Shown here in pieces: positions 1-5,968 of a stretch of DNA of 5,968 nt. The notes beneath the pieces are model-generated. The model saw only the letters and a program-made list of their open reading frames with translations, was not told where the DNA came from and searched no databases. Position 1 is the first letter of the stretch. The number at the start of each line of letters is the position of its first letter. The stretch is from Gammaproteobacteria bacterium (lineage in GTDB: Bacteria; Pseudomonadota; Gammaproteobacteria; HK1), in assembly GCA_020444775.1 (NCBI GenBank), contig JAGRHX010000345.1, positions 1 through 5,968 on the forward strand. Reading direction: 5' to 3'. The position numbers and the translations under genes are program-made.

Positions 1-737
1 GCGGGAATGGCGAAGCCGATGCCGACGCTGCCCCCGCCGGGGGCGAGAATCGCGGTGTTTATACCGACCAGCTCACCCTTCATGTCGAGCAGCGCGCCCC
101 CCGAGTTACCCGGGTTGATGCTGGCGTCGGTCTGGATGAAATCCTCGATGCCTTCGATACCGAGCCCACTGCGGCCGAGCGCGCTGACCACCCCCGAGGT
201 GACTGTCTCGCCCAGGCCGAATGGATTTCCGATCGCGACCACCACGTCACCGACTGACAGCGCATCCGAGTTGCCGATGGCGACACCGGTCAACGACTCG
301 GCCGGCACCTGCAAGACCGCAAGGTCAGTGGGCTCGTCCGCGCCGAGCACACGGGCCGGCAGCTTGCGCTCGTCGTTGAGCTTGATAAGAAGCTTGTCGG
401 CATTGCTGATAACGTGCTGGTTGGTGAGCACGATGCCACGCTTCGCATCGATGATCACACCCGAACCCACGCCACGAACGGCAAGGCTGCGCTCAGTGCC
501 CGCCCCCGGCACCAGCTGACGCAGCACCGGATCGTTCAACAGCGGGTTCTGGTCGGGCGCAAGCCCCAGATTGACGATGCTCACCACCGCGGGCCCAGCA
601 GTCTCGACCAGCGGCGCGATGCTGGACACACCACGCGCGACCAGATGCGAAGCACCCTTGGCCAGAGCCGGATGCGCGTACGAGGCCAGCATCCCGAGCC
701 ACACGAGCGCGACCATCAACTTCGATACCTGCTTCAT
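1..737 (-). CDS. degQ: DegQ/HtrA-family periplasmic serine protease, N-terminal part (gene runs off the left edge)
   Basis: Periplasmic serine endoprotease and chaperone that removes misfolded envelope proteins. The 245 visible residues begin with a Sec signal peptide (hydrophobic core about 8-20, likely cleavage after Ala-Leu-Ala at 24-26), followed by the trypsin-like domain. The catalytic triad is complete: His108 in TNQHVI, Asp138 in DLAVL and Ser212 in NPGNSGGAL. A segment around NDPVLRQLVP (68-77) resembles the short LA-loop region of DegQ/DegS. The stretch VSALGRSGLGIEGIEDF and the ending GGGSVGIGFAIP follow Escherichia coli DegQ closely, better than I recall MucD doing. The PDZ domains would lie beyond the left edge. 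The ATG at 737 is supported by AGGGG (745-749) seven bases upstream. The gene follows the response regulator by 141 bp on the same strand, which suggests its own promoter or co-transcription with it. A DegP- or MucD-like paralogue remains possible until the C-terminus is seen. Confidence 0.93.
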   Translation of the reverse strand, partial: MKQVSKLMVALVWLGMLASYAHPALAKGASHLVARGVSSIAPLVETAGPAVVSIVNLGLAPDQNPLLNDPVLRQLVPGAGTERSLAVRGVGSGVIIDAKRGIVLTNQHVISNADKLLIKLNDERKLPARVLGADEPTDLAVLQVPAESLTGVAIGNSDALSVGDVVVAIGNPFGLGETVTSGVVSALGRSGLGIEGIEDFIQTDASINPGNSGGALLDMKGELVGINTAILAPGGGSVGIGFAIP

Positions 738-878
738 ATCCGTACCCCTGGTTCGGCGCCGGACGGGCTCGCCCCGGTCGCCGATACTGTCACCCGGCAA
801 CCTCGAAGCGTCTGATCGACATCAAGCCCGGCGACTTTCCAACCCGACATTGGAGCTACGCCGAAAGCCTATGTGGAG
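738..878 (-). other. Intergenic region between response regulator and degQ
   Basis: This 141-bp gap contains no gene and, in particular, no histidine kinase. A small inverted repeat (TCCAA at 838-842 with TTGGA at 850-854) lies just after the regulator's stop codon but has no T-run, so it is not a convincing terminator. I could not identify a clear sigma-70 promoter for degQ here. Confidence 0.5.
745..749 (-). promoter_or_regulatory. Ribosome binding site of degQ
   Basis: Read on the minus strand, AGGGG stands seven bases before the ATG at 737. This good Shine-Dalgarno match fixes the start, and a signal peptide begins directly at that Met. Confidence 0.6.
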
Positions 879-1577
879 TCAGTTCAACGCGCCCTGCGGC
901 GCGCGTGGCGCCGAAAGTCGGTAGCCGGCCCCTCGCACCGTGTGGATCATGGGTTGGTCGAATGCCTTGTCGACCTTGGCACGCAAGCGGCTGACATGCA
1001 CATCGATGACGTTGGTCTGTGGGTCGAAGTGATAACCCCAGACCTGCTCGAGCAGCATGGTTCGAGTCACGACCTGCTCGGCATGCTTCATGAAGTACTC
1101 GAGCAACTTGAACTCACGCGGCTGCAGCGCGATGCGGCGCCCGTCGCGTTTGACCACACGTGTCAACAGGTCCATCTCCAGATCGCCGACCGCATAGCGC
1201 GTCGGTGGCCCCTGTTCCTCGTGCCGTCGCGTCAGGGCCTCCAGGCGGGCGTTCACCTCGGCCAGCGCGAACGGCTTGACCAGATAGTCGTCGCCACCGG
1301 CACGCAGGCCGCTGACCCGGTCATCCACCTCACCCATGGCGCTGAGAATCAGCACTGGCGTGCGCTTGCCGGCCGTTCGGATGGCCGTCACGATGCTCAG
1401 ACCGTCGACCTCCGGCAACATGCGGTCGACGATGACGACGTCGTAATCATCCGACAGGGCACGGAACATACCCTCGGCGCCAGTGCACGCCTCGTCAATG
1501 GCGTGGCCGTTCTCCTTCAGACCCTTGCCCAGATAGGCACGGGTCTGGTTGTCGTCTTCGACGATGAGGATTCGCAT
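879..1577 (-). CDS. OmpR/PhoB-family two-component response regulator
   Basis: DNA-binding response regulator of 232 residues, normal for the family. The receiver domain (1-118) has the acidic pair Asp8/Asp9, phospho-acceptor Asp51 in VIVDRMLP, switch residue Ser79 in LILSA and Lys101 in LVKPF, so phosphorylation should be intact. The C-terminal winged helix (about 127-223) carries the usual LQPREFKLLEYF, the recognition helix NVIDVHVSRLRAKVD and the closing hairpin HTVRGAGYRL. The Met at 1577 is chosen because the receiver fold begins there (MRILIVEDD) and AGGGG lies nine bases upstream; the same frame is open further upstream but shows no family similarity. Downstream on the same strand is degQ and upstream is mprF; no sensor kinase adjoins it inside the window. 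The sequence resembles CusR/QseB-like regulators, but the signal and targets cannot be assigned, so no gene symbol is given. Confidence 0.95.
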   Translation of the reverse strand: MRILIVEDDNQTRAYLGKGLKENGHAIDEACTGAEGMFRALSDDYDVVIVDRMLPEVDGLSIVTAIRTAGKRTPVLILSAMGEVDDRVSGLRAGGDDYLVKPFALAEVNARLEALTRRHEEQGPPTRYAVGDLEMDLLTRVVKRDGRRIALQPREFKLLEYFMKHAEQVVTRTMLLEQVWGYHFDPQTNVIDVHVSRLRAKVDKAFDQPMIHTVRGAGYRLSAPRAPQGALN

Positions 1578-1586
1578 GGATCGTTG

Positions 1587-1591
1587 CCCCT
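1587..1591 (-). promoter_or_regulatory. Ribosome binding site of the response regulator
   Basis: AGGGG on the minus strand, nine bases before the ATG at 1577. Its first base is the last base of the adjacent 13-bp tandem repeat array. The intact repeat copies carry AGGCG at the equivalent place. Confidence 0.5.
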
Positions 1592-1629
1592 GTTGAGCGC
1601 GCCTGTTGAGCGCGCCTGTTGAACGAGCC
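1591..1629. repeat. Three tandem 13-bp direct repeats
   Basis: On the plus strand the unit TGTTGAGCGCGCC occurs perfectly at 1591-1603 and 1604-1616, and a third copy (TGTTGAACGAGCC, 11 of 13 identical) occupies 1617-1629. The array is contiguous and ends 14 bases before the regulator's start codon, touching its Shine-Dalgarno. It could be an operator, a leader element affecting translation, or a slippage product. The 13-base period differs from the 10-11-base spacing of typical OmpR-family half-sites. Confidence 0.9.
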
Positions 1630-1830
1630 TGTAGCCGCTCGGGAGGTCGGCGCCGTCGCACCAGAGCCCAGGGTGGTCGACCCGGCGGGCTCGGGCTGCG
1701 CCACATTGCGGCCACGTCGACACGCAGCCTAGGCACTTCACCCTTACCGGCACCGGTCCTGGGGGTTAACGTTGAGTAAGCAGACAGCGGATGGGCAGGA
1801 TATCGTCGGGAAATCGACTCACCGCGAGCG

Positions 1831-1847
1831 CGGGGCCGAGCGCCCCG
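1831..1847. terminator. Weak GC-rich hairpin downstream of mprF
   Basis: CGGGGC (1831-1836) pairs with GCCCCG (1842-1847) around a five-base loop, 35-51 bases beyond the mprF stop codon. No T-tract follows on the minus strand, so intrinsic termination is doubtful. It may only stabilise the mRNA 3' end or be incidental in GC-rich DNA. Confidence 0.2.
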
Positions 1848-1881
1848 ATCCGAAGACACCACCACGGCGACACAGCTGCTG

Positions 1882-4509
1882 TCAGCGCGGCCCCTCGTTG
1901 ATCAGCAGACTCACGTCGACCAACGCTCTGGCCATGTCGGCACCGCCCGGGGCCGCCAGATATCGCGGTTCCCAGACCGGCCTGAACTTCTGCTTGTAGC
2001 GACGCAGGCCCTCGAAGTTGTAGAAGAGCTCGCCGTGGCGATACAGCAGATTGCCGACTCGATGCCAGATCGGCGCGAGTCGATGCTGCTCCAGACCCGA
2101 CAACGGCGCCATGCCCAGGTTGAAGGTCTGATAGCCGCGCGCCTGCCCCCACAAGAACAGCTCGATGAACAGGAAGTCCATGGTCGCCGCGGGTGCACCG
2201 GCAGCATGCCGCATCATGTCGACGGAGATCTCGCTGGCACCGTCTGCCAGCAACAGATTGGCGAACGCGACCAGCGAACCCGATCGATTGCGCACCAGCG
2301 CCACCGGGCCTGAACGGAGATATCGCTCATCAAAGTAGCCAAGCGAGAAGCCCTTCTCACGCACGTGCTTGAGGGCCAGCCAGGCATCGGACACCGCACG
2401 CATCTCGGCCAGCACCGCTACGACCCGGTCAGCATCGACCACGCAGAAATCCAGACCGTCACGCTGCCCTCGTCTGCGAGTCTGACGCAGCTCGGCGCGC
2501 GCGCTGCCTTCGAGACTGAAATCGCCAAGCGGCACCCGCGCTTCCTCACCCAGCTTGATCATTGACAGCCCCAGGTCCAGATACAGCGGCAAGTGCTTGG
2601 TGCCGATCTGATAAAAGACCGTGCGCCCGCCATGCGCGTCGCACAGCTCGCGAAAGCGCCAGACAAGCCCGTCCACGTCGCTGTCGGTCGCCACCGGATC
2701 GCCCAGCGCGATCCAGCTCTGGCCACGCGTCTGGTACATCAGGAAGCCCGTCGATTGCTCGTTGAACAGCAGCCGCTTGTCGCCGACCGCGACGAGCCCG
2801 GCATTGCTGTCCCCATGCAGGCAGGCCAGCTCGCACGCTCTGGCCAAGACCGAGGTGTCCGGTGTCTCCGGTTGCGGCCGCACGGGCCGCAGCAGCCAGG
2901 TCAGCGCCAGCCCGGTGCCGAGCACGATCACCAGCAGGGTGGCACGCAGATAGCGCGGCGCGCCGGCCTCGAAGGAGAACTCCCACCACAGCTCGTTGGC
3001 GTACTCCACGTGCTTGTACGCGAACAGCCCCATCCAGACCGTGCAGATGACGATCACCAGCACGGTGACGAGCCAACCCGTGGTAAAACGCTCCGACAGC
3101 AGCGCGGCACGCCGATAGAAGGCACCTCGGCCCGCGTACAGCGCCAACATCACCAGCCCCAGGAACACGGCTTCGTCGTAGTCGAAACCTTTGAGTAGCG
3201 ACAGCATCATCCCGGCAAGCAACAGCAACATGGTCAGCTGCCAGGCCGCGTCCAGACGTCTGAACAGACCACGCGAGATCACCAGCAAGCCGAGGCCGAC
3301 GACGCTCGCGAGCAGGTGCGAGACCTCAAGAACCGGAAGCGGCAGCCATTCGCGCAGCAGCCACAGGTGCCGATCCAGCGGCGGGGTGGCACCAGAAACC
3401 AACAACACCGCGCCGGACAGCAGCACCACGACGCCGAACACGACCGGCGCGAGCCGCTCGAACCGGTCCTCGGCTCGGGTCGCCAGCCTCCCGACCACGC
3501 CGGCGTGCAACCAGGCCTCACGTACCGCGATGAATCCAGCCGCCACCAGCAGAGGTCCGAGGTAGTAGATGCAACGATATACGAGCAAGGCACCGAGCAG
3601 ACCTTCGACTGGGGCAGCCGGCAACGCATGCACCATGACCGCCTCGAACACGCCGACGCCGCCGGGCACATGGCTGACCAGGCTGGCCGCGATCGCCAGC
3701 AGATAGATGCCGACGAAGGTGGGGTAGTCGATGCCGAGACTCTCGGGCATGAGCACGTACAACACCGCGGCGGAGATCAGCAGATCAAGCGTTGCCAGCA
3801 CCAGTTGGGCAACGGTGATGCCCAACGGCGGGAACGTGAACGCCCAGCCACGCCAGCGCAGGCTCGGGACGGCTACCGCGCTCCAGATCACGTAGGCCAA
3901 CAGCAGCACCAGCATGGCGATGCCGGCACCCAACAGCAGCGACTGCGGCCAATCGGTCAATGCCGAGAGCGCCGATGCGTCCAGGGCCACGACCAGCGCG
4001 GCCAGCGTCAGCACGCCGAGCGTGAAGGTGAAGGTGACCATGGTCACCAACACGGCAATCTCCGCGGCGGACAACCCCATGGCCGAGTAGAGCCGGTAGC
4101 GAATCGAGCCTCCGGAGACCAGCGCGAGCCCGATGTTGTTGCTGATCGCAAAGGCGACGAAGGAGGTCAGCGCGACCTCTGCGTACGGTAACGGCCGCCC
4201 GAGGTGTCGAAGCCCCAGCACATCGTAGAAGGTCAGCACGAAATAGCTGAGCGCGGTCAGCACCGCGGCCAACGCCACCGCTGACAGAGGCACAGCGTCG
4301 AAGCCGGCGCGCACGCCGTCCAGGGTCACGCCAGCCAGAGCGCGATGCAGGGCCAGCAACGCAATCGTGAACAACACCGCGATCGCGACGATGGCAAGCG
4401 GTCTGGCTCGCCGTTGCCACCAGGAAGCCGACCCGTCCGGGGGCACATCCAGGCTGGTGCCAGGATGTGTCACATCGGCCATGGTCGCATTCCGAGCCTT
4501 AGCAGTCAT
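1882..4509 (-). CDS. mprF: MprF: phosphatidylglycerol aminoacyltransferase/lipid flippase
   Basis: Integral inner-membrane protein that transfers an amino acid from aminoacyl-tRNA to phosphatidylglycerol and flips the product outward, lowering surface negative charge and sensitivity to cationic peptides. The 875-residue product is full length for the bifunctional family. The N-terminal part (about 37-545) is a multi-span membrane region with flippase-domain motifs GGSIRYR (133-139) and SHVPGGVGVFE (279-289). The soluble C-terminal DUF2156 domain (about 552-872, GNAT-like fold) has GDPVA, DMMRH (Asp764, Arg767), MDFLFIELFLWG, FNLGMAPLSG and GLRRYKQKFRPVWEPRYL (Lys839, Lys841). It looks nearly collinear with the Pseudomonas aeruginosa alanyl-PG synthase, so alanyl-PG is a fair guess, but lysyl-PG cannot be excluded. 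ATG at 4509 is preferred because AGGT lies nine bases upstream. ATG at 4482 (866 residues) is a close alternative, and a GTG at 4578 lacks a ribosome binding site. It is divergent from pstS across 197 bp. Confidence 0.95.
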   Translation of the reverse strand: MTAKARNATMADVTHPGTSLDVPPDGSASWWQRRARPLAIVAIAVLFTIALLALHRALAGVTLDGVRAGFDAVPLSAVALAAVLTALSYFVLTFYDVLGLRHLGRPLPYAEVALTSFVAFAISNNIGLALVSGGSIRYRLYSAMGLSAAEIAVLVTMVTFTFTLGVLTLAALVVALDASALSALTDWPQSLLLGAGIAMLVLLLAYVIWSAVAVPSLRWRGWAFTFPPLGITVAQLVLATLDLLISAAVLYVLMPESLGIDYPTFVGIYLLAIAASLVSHVPGGVGVFEAVMVHALPAAPVEGLLGALLVYRCIYYLGPLLVAAGFIAVREAWLHAGVVGRLATRAEDRFERLAPVVFGVVVLLSGAVLLVSGATPPLDRHLWLLREWLPLPVLEVSHLLASVVGLGLLVISRGLFRRLDAAWQLTMLLLLAGMMLSLLKGFDYDEAVFLGLVMLALYAGRGAFYRRAALLSERFTTGWLVTVLVIVICTVWMGLFAYKHVEYANELWWEFSFEAGAPRYLRATLLVIVLGTGLALTWLLRPVRPQPETPDTSVLARACELACLHGDSNAGLVAVGDKRLLFNEQSTGFLMYQTRGQSWIALGDPVATDSDVDGLVWRFRELCDAHGGRTVFYQIGTKHLPLYLDLGLSMIKLGEEARVPLGDFSLEGSARAELRQTRRRGQRDGLDFCVVDADRVVAVLAEMRAVSDAWLALKHVREKGFSLGYFDERYLRSGPVALVRNRSGSLVAFANLLLADGASEISVDMMRHAAGAPAATMDFLFIELFLWGQARGYQTFNLGMAPLSGLEQHRLAPIWHRVGNLLYRHGELFYNFEGLRRYKQKFRPVWEPRYLAAPGGADMARALVDVSLLINEGPR

Positions 4510-4518
4510 CCACAGCGC

Positions 4519-4522
4519 ACCT
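4519..4522 (-). promoter_or_regulatory. Probable ribosome binding site of mprF
   Basis: AGGT read on the minus strand, nine bases before the ATG at 4509. The alternatives at 4482 (ATG) and 4578 (GTG) have poorer upstream sequences, so this site decides the preferred start. Confidence 0.4.
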
Positions 4523-4543
4523 GTCCGTTGCGACTCGAGCAGG

Positions 4544-4572
4544 CTGACATATTCCAATAACAGTCCGGTCAC
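4544..4572 (+). promoter_or_regulatory. Candidate PhoB-binding half-sites (Pho box-like)
   Basis: CTGACAT (4544-4550) and CGGTCAC (4566-4572) each match the Pho-box half-site CTGTCA(T/C) at six of seven positions. They start 22 bases apart, twice the 11-base period of Pho boxes, but the unit between them (CAATAAC) matches poorly. On the other strand CTGTTAT is also one mismatch from consensus. Pst operons are classic PhoB targets, which is why the site was examined. The match is weak and could be chance. Confidence 0.25.
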
Positions 4573-4584
4573 ATCCACTGCATA

Positions 4585-4598
4585 GACTGGACTCAGTC
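4585..4598. promoter_or_regulatory. 14-bp dyad, possible operator
   Basis: GACTG (4585-4589) and CAGTC (4594-4598) form a perfect inverted repeat around GACT. The dyad sits between the divergent starts of mprF and pstS, where a regulator could act on either gene. Short dyads occur by chance, so confidence is low. Confidence 0.25.
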
Positions 4599-4706
4599 AC
4601 GCCCGCCACGGAAATCGATTCAGCTGCGCTGCAATCGTGCACATCGCGCCAGACGCGCTTCCAATCGGCGGATTCGCTGCAACCTGGACAGGCCGGTTCC
4701 GATCCG

Positions 4707-5699
4707 ATGAGCTTCCTCACCCGTTTCCGCACATTCCCGATCCGTCTGCTGCACGCCCCGTTGCTCAGCATGCTGCTCGCCGCGCAGCTCACCATACTGC
4801 ACGCGGCCGAGCTGCCGGACTACGAGAAGAAGAGCGGCATCTCCGGCAACCTGTCGAGCGTGGGCTCGGACACCCTCGCCAATCTGATGACGCTGTGGGC
4901 CGAGGAGTTCAAGCGCCTGTATCCGAGCGTCAACATCCAGATCCAGGCGGCCGGCTCGTCGACCGCGCCACCGGCGTTGACCGAGGGCACCTCCAACCTC
5001 GGCCCGATGAGCCGCAAGATGAAGAGCAAGGAGATCGAGGCCTTCCAGCGTCGTTTCGGCTACAAGCCGACGCCGGTCGCGGTCGCCATCGACGCCCTCG
5101 CCGTTTACGTGCACAAGGACAACCCGATAGAGGGCCTGTCCCTGGCGCAGGTCGATGCCATCTTCTCCTCGACCCGCAACTGCGGCGAGAGCCGGGACTT
5201 CAATCGCTGGGCGGACGTCGGTCTGGACGGTCGCTGGGCGAACATGGACATCCAGCTGTTCGGACGCAACTCGGTGTCCGGCACCTACGGATATTTCAAG
5301 GATCGCGCGCTGTGCAAGGGCGACTACAAGAACTCGGTGAACGAGCAGCCCGGCTCGGCCTCTGTGGTCCAGGCGATCTCCACCTCGCCGAACGCGATCG
5401 GCTATTCGGGTATCGGCTACCTGACCTCCGGGGTACGGGCCCTGCCGCTGGCCAAGGGCAGCGGCGACGCCTACGTGGAACCCAACGCCGAGAACGCCAT
5501 ACGCGGCAAGTATCCTCTCGCGCGGTTTCTCTACGTGTACGTCAACAAGACACCGAACAAGCCACTGGCGCCGCTTGAGCGTGAGTTCATCGACATGGTC
5601 CTGTCACGCGCCGGCCAGGCCCTGGTCGCCAAGGATGGGTACATTCCGCTGCCGGCCGGGGTAGTGAGCAAGCAACGCGCGACGATCCTGGATGAGTGA
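4707..5699 (+). CDS. pstS: PstS: periplasmic phosphate-binding protein of the Pst ABC transporter
   Basis: Captures inorganic phosphate in the periplasm and delivers it to the PstCAB transporter. The 330-residue protein starts with a signal peptide (arginines at 6, 8 and 13, hydrophobic stretch about 14-31, cleavage near Ala33/Ala34). There is no lipobox cysteine, so it should be soluble. Ligand-site motifs of the PBP-like fold are present: SVGSDT (51-56), QAAGSSTAP (80-88), [12 protein letters not shown] (186-197) and IGYSGIGY (231-238). The only two cysteines of the mature protein, Cys159 and Cys203, could form a disulfide; both appear in the Pseudomonas PstS as I recall it. Similarity to that PstS is high along the whole length. 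The start at 4707 is the only ATG or GTG in frame before the signal peptide. The Shine-Dalgarno is poor (ACAGG about 14 bases upstream). A likely pstC follows, as expected for this operon. Confidence 0.96.
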   Translation: MSFLTRFRTFPIRLLHAPLLSMLLAAQLTILHAAELPDYEKKSGISGNLSSVGSDTLANLMTLWAEEFKRLYPSVNIQIQAAGSSTAPPALTEGTSNLGPMSRKMKSKEIEAFQRRFGYKPTPVAVAIDALAVYVHKDNPIEGLSLAQVDAIFSSTRNCGESRDFNRWADVGLDGRWANMDIQLFGRNSVSGTYGYFKDRALCKGDYKNSVNEQPGSASVVQAISTSPNAIGYSGIGYLTSGVRALPLAKGSGDAYVEPNAENAIRGKYPLARFLYVYVNKTPNKPLAPLEREFIDMVLSRAGQALVAKDGYIPLPAGVVSKQRATILDE

Positions 5700-5813
5700 A
5701 CGTGGTCGCTCCGGGCAAGCGCGGGGCAGGCATGCGGCGGGCGTGACAGCCGGCTGGCCCGGCGCCTGCCCGGACTGATTCGACCAGCCTGCCCGAGCTC
5801 CGCCAAGTCTTTC
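5700..5813 (+). other. Intergenic region between pstS and pstC
   Basis: This 114-bp spacer has no gene. It is GC-rich and dominated by inverted repeats (see the stem-loop at 5722-5773). There is no T-run, so complete termination is unlikely and co-transcription of pstS with pstC is expected. No strong Shine-Dalgarno precedes the ATG at 5814. Confidence 0.5.
5722..5773 (+). terminator. Stem-loop between pstS and pstC (possible attenuator or mRNA stabiliser)
   Basis: GGGCAGGC (5724-5731) pairs perfectly with GCCTGCCC (5764-5771). One further pair (5722 with 5773) forms beyond a mismatch. The 32-base loop contains the palindrome AGCCGGCT (5748-5755), and a second inverted pair, CCGGGC (5711-5716) with GCCCGG (5757-5762), competes with it. 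Stem-loops between binding-protein and permease genes often protect the upstream mRNA so that binding protein is made in excess. That role is inferred here. There is no T-tract for a true intrinsic terminator. Confidence 0.4.
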
Positions 5814-5968
5814 ATGTGGACAACCCTCCGAACCTCGCAGGAGCGGCGCTGGCGCGCGCGCCGACGCTCCGAGCGACTTGCGGCACTCTGCATCTCCGGC
5901 GGCGGACTCGGTGTGGTCGTCGTAATGATGCTGATACTCGCCTATCTGCTATACATGGTGTACCCGCT
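5814..5968 (+). CDS. pstC: Probable PstC phosphate permease, N-terminal fragment (runs off the right edge)
   Basis: Only 51 codons are visible. They give an arginine-rich cytoplasmic N-terminus (about ten arginines in residues 1-21, including ERRWRARRRSERL at 10-22), then one hydrophobic membrane segment from about 29 to 47 that ends in LLYMVYP. This layout matches the start of the large Pseudomonas-type PstC permease, and the position directly after pstS supports it. PstC pairs with PstA to form the inner-membrane channel of the phosphate transporter. The ATG at 5814 is the only ATG or GTG in frame after the pstS stop and before the membrane segment, but it lacks a good Shine-Dalgarno. The frame is the same as that of pstS and has no stop codon between 5700 and 5968, so a non-ATG upstream start cannot be excluded. 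Confidence 0.7.
   Translation, partial: MWTTLRTSQERRWRARRRSERLAALCISGGGLGVVVVMMLILAYLLYMVYP

Larger units (their letters stand above)
1578..1881 (-). other. 304-bp non-coding gap between mprF and the response regulator
   Basis: No protein with recognisable features is encoded here on either strand. It holds the regulator's ribosome binding site, the 13-bp repeats (1591-1629) and a small GC-rich hairpin (1831-1847) after the mprF stop. The regulator's promoter probably lies here because the gap is long for an operon. I could not pick a convincing -35/-10 pair; a slightly AT-richer patch near 1765-1815 is where I would look. Confidence 0.5.
4510..4706. promoter_or_regulatory. Divergent control region between mprF and pstS
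   Basis: These 197 bp must contain the promoters for both mprF (leftward) and pstS (rightward). The stretch 4546-4562 is clearly more AT-rich than its surroundings and is the best place for promoter elements. The part from 4540 to 4600 has repeated GACT/AGTC tetramers, a 14-bp dyad (4585-4598) and two Pho-box-like half-sites. I see no confident sigma-70 -35/-10 pair and no encoded small protein. Confidence 0.5.

Noticed and set aside
838..854. Inverted repeat TCCAA/TTGGA after the response regulator as a terminator
   Set aside because: The stem has only five pairs, a seven-base loop and no T-run on the minus strand, so it is likely chance.
873..1622. Long plus-strand open frame opposite the response regulator
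   Set aside because: It lies antisense to a regulator with complete family motifs. Its product is rich in His, Gln and Arg and has no recognisable domain, as expected from reading a GC-rich gene backwards.
1578..1865. N-terminal extension of the response regulator to an upstream start at 1865
   Set aside because: The extra 96 residues are low-complexity, Arg/Pro-rich and include translated tandem repeats. The receiver domain begins exactly at the Met at 1577 with a ribosome binding site before it.
3316..4191. Long plus-strand open frame opposite mprF
   Set aside because: It is antisense to the MprF membrane domain. The Gln/Arg/His/Gly-rich, low-complexity product is a typical shadow of a GC-rich gene.
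4510..4578. Start of mprF at a GTG at 4578
   Set aside because: No Shine-Dalgarno precedes it and it would place the AT-rich likely promoter region inside the coding sequence. The ATG at 4509 gives a family-typical length.
4637..5578. Plus-strand 313-codon open frame overlapping pstS in another frame
   Set aside because: The overlapped frame is an unmistakable PstS with signal peptide and ligand motifs. The alternative product is Arg/Gly-rich with no known domain.
5697..5816. Readthrough of the pstS stop codon into the in-frame pstC
   Set aside because: The absence of stops over 114 bp is not surprising in GC-rich DNA. PstS is periplasmic while the pstC N-terminus is a normal cytoplasmic, Arg-rich start, so a fusion makes no topological sense.

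Overview
The window is GC-rich, densely coding chromosomal DNA. The best protein matches I can recall (a DegQ-type protease, a full-length MprF, and a PstS very close to the Pseudomonas type) point to a gammaproteobacterium. The species cannot be named from sequence alone.

Layout. Three genes lie on the minus strand and are read from right to left. They are mprF (4509 to 1882), a phospholipid aminoacyltransferase/flippase; an OmpR/PhoB-type response regulator (1577 to 879); and the N-terminal 245 residues of a DegQ/HtrA periplasmic serine protease (737 to the left edge). On the plus strand, divergent from mprF, are pstS (4707-5699), the periplasmic phosphate-binding protein, and the first 51 codons of a likely pstC permease (5814 to the right edge). 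Non-coding stretches are 738-878, 1578-1881 (304 bp, holding three 13-bp tandem repeats directly before the regulator gene), 4510-4706 (the divergent mprF/pstS control region) and 5700-5813 (with a stem-loop between pstS and pstC).

How the genes may work together. The minus-strand genes all concern the cell envelope: MprF changes the charge of inner-membrane lipids, DegQ degrades misfolded periplasmic proteins, and the regulator between them has no kinase gene beside it. A common envelope-stress role is plausible but is inferred from position only. The plus-strand pair is the start of a high-affinity phosphate-uptake (Pst) operon. The mprF/pstS intergenic region contains Pho-box-like half-sites and a 14-bp dyad, so phosphate signalling could touch both directions, but these sites are weak.

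I found no RNA genes, insertion sequences, CRISPR arrays or phage genes, and no clearly new multi-gene system. The most unusual items are the tandem repeats next to the regulator's ribosome binding site, the kinase-less regulator, and the shared mprF/pstS control region.
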